Shown here piece after piece: positions 11,343 through 23,300 of a stretch of DNA of 64,000 nt. Under the pieces are notes generated by a model that saw only the letters and a list, made by a program, of their open reading frames with translations, did not search any database and was not told where the DNA came from. Where the stretch lies: assembly GCF_932526225.1 (NCBI RefSeq), contig NC_064038.1, positions 12,647,070-12,711,069 of the forward strand, given 5' to 3'. The stretch is from Nematostella vectensis. Taxonomy: Eukaryota > Cnidaria > Anthozoa > Actiniaria > Edwardsiidae. Numbering within the stretch: the first letter of the stretch is position 1; every line of letters starts with the position of its first letter. The position numbers and the translations under genes were made by a program.

Positions 11343-14300
11343 TCACATAACTGTTGTGGAGGCTGTAGGAGATCTTTGTCTGAAACAGAAAACCAGATAA
11401 GCTCAGATTATCATAATCTTAGTTACTGTGAATTGTTTTTCATTTTAGTGCTTGAGCAGGTCTGAACCACCCCCCCCCCCCCCCCCCCCTCTGGACACAT
11501 GCTAGGTGTAGGGCGTGCCTCCTACCTTCTAGCGGACACCAGTCTACCCAAGTGAGCAATCTTTCTCTCCAGCTGTTCCAGTCTGTCCTCTGTGAGATCT
11601 TCCTCCCACAGTGCGTTAGCGTATGCCTTTAGGTGATCTGCAATGGTCAGACATTCAAACTTTTATACTCTGTGTTGGTCCAGAAAACCCTGTCAATAAG
11701 GACGCCATTGGAATCCACAAAACCGCTTCATACAGTAGAACTCTGTTATTAAGGAAACTTTCGGAACCTGACAAAACCACCTTATATAGTGGACCCATTT
11801 CATAAGGACAATGTTGACGTATCTAGAAAACTCAGACATAGTTAAATGCCTGGTGCACACTAGTTACATAACATAACGACATGAGCGCGTGCACGTTTAG
11901 CCCGACATAACGACATTGACATGTTTTTTTTCTCTTATGTCGTTATGTCCATGTCGTAATGTCGGGTTTATGTCAAAATGGGGAACCATTCACACTTGAA
12001 CATACGAAGATAAGAGTGCGCGCGCCCATGTGGTAATGTCACTAGTGTGCACCAGGCATAAGACTGCAAGAAGCTCAAGTTATCGGTGGTATTTGGGACT
12101 TAACAAATGGTGGCCGTGGCTACAGAATAGAGGTATAAAATGCAGTAATTTAGTGACCAATCTTTTGGGATGTAGAGGTTTTCGCTTGCCTTTTATGTCA
12201 TCGATGTTTCTTGTTTCCTTTGGAGTGTAGTACTTGACCCTTAAATTCTGGAAAATAATGCCCGTGCACGCCTCTATTAGGATGGAACTGTACTTCAGAG
12301 CTTAGTCATGATTTGTCAGACAGACAAAACATATATTAGAAACACCTACAGCACATATACAAATACAAGGACGCTAGTGGCCTGTGCTCCAGTCTTAACC
12401 CTTCCTTTTAATAGGTTTGATATTTGATATTTGATAGGTTTGATATTACTGAAAAACAAGAAAACTTTTTTCATTTCTTTTTATGTACTGCCAAGTTCAG
12501 TGAATTTTATGTACCGCCAAGTTCAGTCCGGTATCAAGAGCCTTTCACAGAGTCTTAAACTCGTACATCTTCCTTTTATTATTCTAATTGCGACTAAAGG
12601 CCACCAAAACAGGCTAACAGATGGCAATGAGACATGCTAGAGTGACTTGTGGATGGGTAAAAAAGAACAGCGCGGGTATAATTACCCACGGTGGTTAAAA
12701 AAGAGCTCAATTACTTACGGTGCGCAAAGAGCTCAATTACTCACGGTGCGCAAATGCTCAATTACTCACGGTGCGCAAAGGCTCTATTACTCACGGTGCG
12801 CAAAGACTCTTTACCCACGGTGCGCAAAGGCTTAATTACTTACGGTGCGCAAAGACTCAGTTACTCACGGTGCGCAAATGCTCAATTACTCACGGTGCGC
12901 AAAGACTCAGTTACTCACGGTGCGCAAATGCTCAATTACTTACGGTGCGCAAAGACTCTTTACCCACTGTGCGCAAAGGCTTAATTACTTACGGTGCGCA
13001 AAGACTCAGTTACTCACGGTGCGCAAATGCTCAATTACTTACGGTGCGCAAAGACTCACTTACTCACGGTGCGCAAATGCTCAATTACTCACGGTGCGCA
13101 AAGGCTCTATTACTCACGGTGCGCAAAGACTCTTTACCCACGGTGCGCAAAGGCTCTATTACTCGCGATGAGCAAAGGCTATATTACTCCAGTGCTCAAA
13201 GGCTTAATTACTTACGATGCTCAAAGGCTCTATTACTCACGGTGCGCAAAGGCTCAATTACTCACGGTGCGCAAAGGCTCTATTACTCACGGTGCGCAAA
13301 GACTCTTTACTCACGGTGCGCAAAGGCTCTATTACTCACGGTGCGCAAAGGCTCTATTACTCACGGTGCGCAAAGGCTCTATTACTCACGGTGCGCAAAG
13401 GCTCTATTACTCACGGTACGCAAAGGCTCTATTACTCACGGTGCGCAAAGGCTCTATTACTCACGGTGCGCAAAGGCTCTATTACTCACGGTACGCAAAG
13501 GCTCTATTACTCACGGTGCGCAAAGGCTCTATTACTCACGGTGCGCAAAGGCTCTATTACTCACGGTGCGCAAAGGCTCTATTACTCACGGTACGCAAAG
13601 GCTCTATTACTCACGGTGCGCATAAGGCTTTATTACTCACGGTGCGCAAAGGCTCTATTACTCACGGTGCGCAAAGGCTCTATTACTCACGGTGCGCAAA
13701 GGCTCTATTACTCACGGTACGCAAAGGCTCTATTACTCACGGTGCGCAAAGGCTCTATTACTCACGGTGCGCAAAGGCTCTATTACTCACGGTGCGCAAA
13801 GGCTCTATTACTCACGGTACGCAAAGGCTCTATTACTCACGGTGCGCATAAGGCTTTATTACTCACGGTGCGCAAAGGCTCTATTACTCACGGTGCGCAA
13901 AGGCTCTATTACTCACGGTGCGCAAAGGCTCTATTACTCGCGATGAGCAAAGGCTCTATTACTCCAGTGCTCAAAGGCTTAATTACTTACGGTGCTCAAA
14001 GACTCGATTACTCACGGTGCGCAAAGGCTCAATTACTCACGGTGTGCAAATGCTCAACTACTCACGGTGCACAAAAGCTCTATTACTCATGGTGCGGAAA
14101 GGCTCAATTATTCACTGTGCGCAAAGGATCAATAACTCACGGTGCGCAAAGATTCAATTACTCATAGTGCGCATAGGCTCTATTTTTAACGATGATCAAG
14201 GGCTATATTACTCACGGCGCGGAAAGACTCTAATTACTTAATGCGCGCACAGGCTTTGCTACTTATAACGGTCCAAAAAGGCTAATTCACTCACAGAACA

Positions 14301-17300
14301 AAGGTTACATTACTATGCAAAGGCTTTGTTACCAACGGTATGCAATGGTATATTTATTCATTACTGACACTACGCAATAAGTAACTGCGCTGCTAATTTT
14401 TCACGGAGCGTTAAATCACTGGTACCTTATTAAAAATTCTGAATCCTACTGCAGTAGATTTAATTATGAAACAAAGGGAAACAATCCTTACCCAGACTTT
14501 GAATCTGCTTTGGAACTCTACCGTGGTAATAGCATGCATGAGTTCGGCAGTTGATGAGAGATGGGACTCCTCTTGTACGAGCTCGTACGTATGGCTGAGC
14601 TGTGCTATCAGGACGTTGAGTAGAACCACATTCACACACATGCTGAGAATGTAGACCAGTAAAGTGGGAAAATATCTGCGTAAACGGAACAAAAATTTTG
14701 GTGGTACACAAATCCACGTATATCTACCTAAAAAAATGCTCGTATATTTAGTGATAAACACATGCCCGTATAACTAAAAAATAGCTGTGTATTTAACAAT
14801 TATCCCTTGAGCCCTAATGGGTTCTAAGTCAATAGCTTATTCAGGCCATTTTTTTTCAGTCAAATCACACTAGTAGGTCAATTCATTTAGCAAAAAAACG
14901 TCCGCCCTGGCCATCTGCGACATATGAGCTTTCCGGGGACTTCTAGCTAAAAACTGTACTTAAAGCCTACTAGTAGGCTTGCCAGTCCGAATGCAGTATT
15001 GATGAAAGATGTGATTTGACTAAAAATGTTTATTCTGTTTTGTGCGTTATACTTAATGGAATCCTCACCTCAGAACCTGCTAACCTATTAGCCAGCGGCA
15101 GGCTCTACCGTCTAGGTGTCATACAGTGGTACCTCTTTAAAGCGACCACTTACTGAGCGGTCACCTGTTTAACGTCTATTTTTCAAAGTTTTTTTTTTTT
15201 TTTCAAAATTGATCACTTTTGGTGATCTCAGACATACCCAATGAAGCCCACGTTGTCTTCTAAGATGGGGCGTCCTTGGGACCATATACGAACTAGTGAC
15301 GTCACGATGCACACAGCACCCGTATCGGTACAGTTCAACCCGTTATTCTCAGCTCCAAAACCACTAAAGAAAACAAAAAACAAACAATACTCTAAGCTGC
15401 CAATCATCTAGCTTGTCAATCATCCAATCGTCCATTAATTTTATCTGGTAATCGTCTTAAATGTCAATTAATTCATTCATCATCTCTTATTTCATTCGAA
15501 ACAAACGAAAATCACTCTGTTAAACAGCCTCGTGTTTGCCAATAAACTCAATTGTAAACCAAATGTCAATCACTAAACGCTTCAGTCAACCTTTTTGAAA
15601 CATTTCATTCAATCATCTCTCTTTTATCGATAATCTCGATTTATATGTTAATCGCCTCAACTGTCAATCACTTGAAACCTTATCTAACCTTCAAAACGTA
15701 TGACCTATAAATCAACTCAACTGTCAGTCCCGTCACATGCCAATCACATCACCTATCAATCACCTCAACTTGTCAGTCACCTCACATGTCAATCACATCA
15801 CCTATCAATCACCTCAACTGTCAGTCACCACACATGTCAATCACATCACCTATCAATCACCTCAACTTGCCAGTCCCGTCACATGTCAATCACATCACCT
15901 ATCAATCACCTCAACTTGTCAGTCACCTCGCATGTCAATCACATCACCTATCAATCACCTCAACTTGCCAGTCCCGTCACATGTCAATCACATCACCTAT
16001 CAATCACCTCAACTTGTCAGTCACCTCGCATGTCAATCACATCACCTATCAATCACCTCAACTGTCAGTCACCTCACATGTCAATCACATCGCCTATCAA
16101 TCAGCTCAACTTGTCAGTCCCGTCGCATGTCAATCACATCACCTATCAATCACCTCAACTTGTCAGTCCCGTCACATGTCAATCACATCACCTATCAATC
16201 ACCTCAACTTGTCAGTCACCTCACATGTCAATCACATCACCTATCAATCACCTCAACTTGTCAGTCACCTCACATGTCAATCACATCACCTATCAATCAA
16301 CTCAACTGTCAGTCACCACACATGTCAATCACATCACCTATCAATCACCTCAACTTGTCAGTCACCTCACATGTCAATCACATCACCTATCAATCACCTC
16401 AACTTGTCAGTCCCGTCACATGTCAATCACATCACCTATCAATCACCTCAACTTGTCAGTCCCGTCACATGTCAATCACATCACCTATCAATCACCTTAA
16501 CTTGTCAGTCACCTCACATGTCAATCACATCACCTATCAATCACCTCAACTTGTCAGTCCCGTCACATGTCAATCACATCACCTATCAATCACCTCAACT
16601 TGTCAGTCCCGTCACATGTCAATCACATCACCTATCAATCACCTCAACTTGCCAGTCCCGTCACATGTCAATAACATCACCTATCAATCACCTTAACTTG
16701 TCAGTCACCTCACATGTCAATCACATCACCTATCAATCACCTTAACTTGTCAGTCCCGTCACATGTTAATCACATCAGCTATCAATCACCTCAACTTGTT
16801 AGTCACCTCACATGTCAATCACATCACCTATCAATCACCTTAACTTGTCAGTCCCGTCACATGTCAATCACATCAGCTATCAATCACCTCAACTTGTCAG
16901 TCACCTCACATGTCAATCACATCAGCTATCAATCACCTCAACTTGTCAGTCACCTCACATGTCAATCACATCACCTATCAATCACCTCAACTTGTCAGTC
17001 ACCTCACATGTCAATCACATCACCTATCAATCACCTCAACTTGTCAGTCACCTCACATGTCAATCACATCAGCTATCAATCAACTCAACTGTCAGTCACC
17101 ACACATGTCAATCACATCACCTATCAATCACCTTAACTTGTCAGTCACCTCACATGTCAATCACATCACCTATCAATCACCTCAACTTGTCAGTCACCTC
17201 GCATGTCAATCACATCACCTATCAATCACCTCAACTTGTCAGTCACCTCACATGTCAATCACATCACCTATCAATCACCTCAACTTGTCAGTCACCTCAC

Positions 17301-20300
17301 ATGTCAATCACATCACCTATCAATCACCTCAACTTGTCAGTCACCTCACATGTCAATCACATCACCTGTCAATCATCTCACCTGCCAATAATGAGATCAT
17401 TGATGAAAACTTGCGGCTGTACCCCACGCAGTGCGATCGTAATTGAGAGAAAGAAAGAGAACACCACGATGAAAAACACGACTGTGAAGCGAGGGATGTC
17501 CTTGTAGATGACTCGGCCAAGTGCACGTGCATAGGACGAGGTCAAGCTGACGAAACGATGAGTATCAATGATTAGTATGCTGGAATGTTGACGGCTAGCA
17601 TGGATTGCCACAGGAAAACAAGGGGGGAGGGGAGGGGTGTTGCTGTTCCCTAACAAGGGGTAACTATTTAACAGAACCATCTATATAAAGAAGAACAGAG
17701 GAAGTTGTGCCACAAACATTTCGCTGTCATTCTAACAAGGGGTGACTATTTAATAGAACCATCTATATAAAGAAGAACAGAGGAAGTTGTGCCACAAACA
17801 TTTCGCTGTCATTCTAACAAGGGGTAACTATTTAATAGAACCATCTATATAAAGAAGAACAGAGGAAGTTGTGCCACAAATATTTTAAGGATATCTCAGT
17901 CTATAAGTTATTATGAACGGAATGAACGGAAAACAGACAAAGTAGATAGACGTGAAGGCGGAAAACGAACGACGCGAGTGAACTAGACAGTGTCGTGTTC
18001 AGTAGGGACTGGGCGTGGCATACACGTGTTCATTACGGGCTGGGAGCCAGATCCGTCGAGGGAAACGAATAGGTAAATCAACGCGCTTCAATCCGCAGTG
18101 CATTTCATCCACTGTAAAGAGGACTCCACACACCCTTTAGATACCTCATTTTTTTTTTTCTCATATCGATCTACACGTACCTGAACACCAAAGAATACTT
18201 GAAAATTCCCATGGTATTCACGAAGGTAGCAATAGAGGCGATAAGCCAGAACCATTCATGGAATTGAAACCTGACAACCATCGTAAATCCCATCAAGACG
18301 TTCCGTGAGACATCCCAGTAGTTCGTCCAATCCTTAAAATACTGTCTAGGCTCGCTGAGAGATAACAGAAAACCACGTTAAGTATATCATGCAGTTTAGT
18401 TCTAGAGTTCAGGTGTCTTCTTGGCTCACTGAGAGATAAGAGAAACCCACGTTAAGTAATATCATGCAGTCTAATTCTAGAGTTTAGGTGTCTTTTAGGC
18501 TCACTGATGGTAACATATGGCTCACATATGGTAAAGACAATTTGTCATGTTGTAATGTTAAACGTGACGTCTGGTAGGCTCACCAAGAACAAATACCCCC
18601 TTAAATATTTTGTGTTGTAATTTCAATGTAATGTTTAAGGTGAGGTGCGGTAGGCTCACCAAGAATCAAATACCCACGTTAACTAAGTTCACGTTGTACT
18701 TCATGTTAACTAACTTTACGTTGTAATGTTTAAGGTGAGGTGTTGTAAGGTGAGGCTTAACGAAATATAATAGAGAAAAACATTAAGTAATTTCATGTTG
18801 TTATATTAAAAGCTGGATGTGACTGATTTGAATTTGTGCACAAGGCACTGCTATTGTTAATGTTATTGGAATTCACTTTTTCTTATTATACTTATTCTTC
18901 TACTGTTTTATTAAAATTGATTGTTATTGAAATTCACTTCACACCTCTTAGAAGGATATCTATACCTGCGCACGCCACTGTGAGCGCAACCGCTGACTGC
19001 ATACGATTGCACCACTCACTTTTTAAATGTCATGATACATACCGTTTCATTTCTGCAAACTCGTCAAGAAGGAACCAACAGACCATGAGAAAGCACCATA
19101 GAAAGCAAGTGCCGCTGATCCAGGAGGAGGTGCTGTGAGGGGTGATTGACATGTCCGGGTAGGCGACCATCGTCATCATGCCAAGACTCAGAATCGCCAG
19201 GTACACGAGGTAATTCAAGAACCGGAACCTGAATAAGGCAACCATTTCTAAGCGCGGCTTCAAAAAGGTAGTGTTTTCTCATTAAAAAAAACACCGAATC
19301 TTTCTTTAATAGTTTCTATGCTATGCTTGTACACACCTTGTGGTACTTGAACCCAAACGCGCACTTTAAAACATGAATAACGCCATTTCAAATACGCGCG
19401 CGCCGGCAGCTAAGGTGGTGTTACACGGGATAACATGCAACAAAAACTTTTCGCGATATATTGTATCGTGAAAATTGTTTGTGTGTGTGTTACATGTCTC
19501 GCGCAACACAACTTTCCGCTTATCATTTCAATTGACATCATGTTGCGTGTTTTTGAACCCGCTTCAAAAACATGCAACACAGAATGACGAATATCTGTAA
19601 AGTTATTCCGTGTAACATTTGTTTGGCAACGTGTCAGAATGGATACGATACAATGTATCGCGAAAAGTTTTTGTTGCATGTTATCCGTGTAACACCACTT
19701 TTACGGGGGTCCGCACTCATCGAAGTCTAGTTGTGACTGACTGAAGACGTGTGCGCGAGAATGCAAAAAAGAGGGCAAAGCTATCCCTTTTACAGCGCGT
19801 GTTCGTGTTTGGCACACGTCACCTATATTCCTTACATATATTCCTTATTACCTTCCCCACATCTTCCCACAACTCTTTGCGACACGCGCGTGAAACCGAG
19901 GATGAAAACAAACTTTGTCATCTTGTTTACAATTTTGATGCCTTGCCTCGGTTTCACGCGCGGGTCGCAAAGAGTTGTGGAAGGTGAAAAATTGCCGCTT
20001 CCAACTCTCTTACCTAAACCAGAAGCCTCCATATTTAGTCCATTTTCTTTCCGTTATGAGCTTTACGACGGGATGGAAAATAAGAGCCTGAAAGAAACAA
20101 AAATAACAATGAGCTATAGAAAAGCCACCTATGAAACCGATGATAATGACTGCAATGGTATATCTGATGATGATATAAAGTCATAGATGCTGTGGCGATG
20201 AGGTAGTGAGGTAAGTGTCGGGAATGATGAGTGATGGTGGTAGCCATGGTGGTAGTGAAGATGTGGTAATAATGATAGTAATGAAGATGGTGGTAGTAAT

Positions 20301-23300
20301 TGATGGTGATAGTAATATGGTGTTATTGGTGATGATGATAGTGATATGGTGTTATTGGTGATGATGATAGTGATATGGTGTTATTGGTGATGGTGATAGC
20401 AATGGATAAAGTGAAGATGGTGATGATAGTGGCTAAACTTTTTGCTGTTTTTCTTACTGTTCAAGATACTGTTGGTGTATTGTCGCCCCCCGGGGGGAAG
20501 GGGGGATACTCTCCGGCATAGTAGACGGGGGAGATCGTCACCTCTTTTAGGGTATAAAATTTCGATCAACTGCCATCCGGTTGAAGGAATTTTCCGATTT
20601 TGCGATCTCTTAGGGTATAAAACTCGACCAATTGCTATTCCTAAGGGGTGTTTAATGTTTTTTTCCGATTCTGCCATCTCTAAGGTTTAAAAATTCCTTC
20701 GACCACACCCAATTTGCCATCTCTTAGGGGTAAGAATTTCTGTTGACCACGCCCAAAGTGCCCTCCTTTAGGGCTAAAATCGATCGTCGATCACCCCCCG
20801 TCTGTTTTTATCGGAGTCCCCCCGAGATTGTCGCTGTTATCTTTGTTGATGTTGTCGTTATTTGTGGAGTCTTTACCTTGTTTAGCTTCTGGCATTCCCT
20901 GGTGATGTAATAGAAAGAAGACTTTGGGCAAAACTGGTAGGAAGGGTCGTCTGGAGCTCGTCCATACTTGTCCGCGTCAATCAGATCAAAGCAGACGTCT
21001 AGATGTGTCGGCTGGTCGACCATCGTCTGCCACTCGCTGCTAAGAGTGTTGTGGTAGTGGAGGCTAACGGGATAAGGCCACTGTGGTACCACCATCGCGT
21101 CTAAAACTGCAAGGATCGTCTTCTGTTGGAGAAGCTTAAGGTATTAGACTGTATGGGGAAATGGTGATGATGATGGTGATGATGATGGTGATGGTGATGA
21201 TGATGGTGATGATGGCGGTGATGGTGATGGTGATGGTGATGGTGATGGTGATGATGGTGATGATGATGATGATGATGATAGTGATGATGATGATGATGGT
21301 GATGGTGATGGTGATGGTGATGGTGATGGTGATGATGATGGTGGTGGTGATGGTGATGGTGATGATGGTGATGGTGATGGTGATGGTGATGGTGATGGTG
21401 ATGGTGATGGTGATGGTGATGGTGATGGTGATGGTGATGGTGATGGTAATGGTGATGATGGTGATGGTGATGGTGATGGTGATGATGGTGATGGTGATGG
21501 TGATGGTGATGGTGATGATGATGGTGGTGATTATGGTGATGATGATGGTGATGGTGAGGGTGATGGTGATGGTGATGGTGATGGTGATGGTAATGATGAT
21601 GATGATGATGATGATGTTGATAGTGATAGTGATGGTGATGGTGATGGTGATGGTGATGGTGATGGTGATGGTGATGGTGATGGTGATGGTGATGGTGATG
21701 GTGATGGTGATGGTGATGGTGATGGTGATGGTGGTGGTGATGGTGATGGTGATGGTGATGGTGATGGTGATGGTGATGGTGATGGTGATGGTGATGATGG
21801 TGATGATGGTGGTGGTGATGGTGATGGTGATGATGAGATGATGACAATGATGTTGCTTGACCGCTAAGAAAGTGATTTTCCTTTCAAGTCCCTTTTAATA
21901 CCCTGGATAACTTGAGCAGCTTTCTATTTCTTTGATCTAGATTATGATAATAATCGTATGCTCACCTTCATTTTGAATTGTTTTACCAAAAAGACAAAGC
22001 TGTGTCTTGCATTTTCCGTCTTATTTGCCCTAAAAAGCTGTAGAACACTCGAAAGAAAAGAGAACAATCGTTTGCAATTATGATAATAAAGCAATTCAGG
22101 CAAGCTTTGATTACCTTCGGTTTGACATATGTTTAACAAGGAAAGCAGCCACGTCGTCATGACAACGCCTAAGCGCGGTTTCCACTGGTAGATCCATGTC
22201 CGAGTTAGTCGTCATTAGCATTTCAGGATTTTCCTCCAATAGAAACTCAGCGACGGTCACAAGGTTCCTTGAGGCCGCCATGTGAAGTGCTGTGTTGGAC
22301 TCTTGGTCACGGAGAGTGCCGAGGGGCTGCCTGTGGTTACGCAGTAGAATTCGCACAAAACGAGGAATCTGTCACAAGAAAACGCAAGAAAGCGATTAGC
22401 ATAGACAAATATATATGCCTTTATTTAACGAGTGTTGCACTACCTATCAAAATGGTTTTGCTGCGTGGCCCTAAAAATGAATATTTATCAATTTAAAGAC
22501 AAAATGTGTCGAAAAATTATGTCCAAAAATACTTGAAAGACGCACGTAGATCATTATACATTGTAAAGCCTTCAGAAGCCTTCAAGGAGTAAACATTGTG
22601 TTTTGAGGCCATGGAAATGGACAGGGAGGATCAGAATAAAAGTTTCTATTTGAGTCTTGAGCTGTGTTTGCTGATTTCTTTCCCTTGTGTGGTATTCTGA
22701 GCGTTTTGTTGAGAGGGTCGATTCTGCTGTGTTTCCTTGTTTTCGATTTGAAATTTGTCAAAGAACTTGGGCAATTATTTGTCTGGAAAGCAGTTGCTAT
22801 CCCCAACGTTGTGTTTATTTTGCATTGATGATTTTTTTTTTGATTGTGATTACTGCTTAAGACCGGTACAGGCCGGTTGAGGTGTCAATGGGTTAAAGTG
22901 TCTTCCGCAATTTGTTTTCTGAGGCCACGGTTTACTAAACCATCCTCTTTTCATCATGTTCATCCCCAAAACACGGAATACATTGAGCCTTTCATAGACA
23001 GCAATAGTTCTGAACTTTACTGAGTGACTTTACTGAATGACCGCTTGCTAAAAGAGGTTCAGACAATGGAAGTTAACAATAATTGGACTTCAATAAGTCG
23101 ACCGCCTCCGTGTTATAGAGGTAACCGCGAAAAAGGGGTCAACCTCGCAGTTAATATGAGAGTGAAGATTAAAAATAAACGCCTATATGCACTCAGGCTC
23201 CTTAAGATCTGGTCCGTATTTACATCGCTGATAAGGTCAGTCTTAGAATACGCCTCGCCCGTATGGTCAGCGCTGCTGGACTATCTTGAATATGTTATTG

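Noticed and set aside
12691-14241. Several overlapping plus-strand open frames of up to 316 residues
   Set aside because: They are the same 25-bp tandem unit read in three frames; the unit has no stop codons and lies in an intron of the channel gene.
15717-17376. Regular repeats resembling a CRISPR array
   Set aside because: The units are directly tandem without unique spacers, and the genome is clearly eukaryotic.
15700-17507. Plus-strand open frames of up to 319 residues, Ser/Thr/His-rich
   Set aside because: Translation of the 49-bp minisatellite in all frames. The true coding sequence here is on the minus strand at 17382-17546.
21101-21847. 248-residue poly-histidine frame and opposing Met/Val frame
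   Set aside because: Artefacts of the (GATGGT)n repeat inside an intron.
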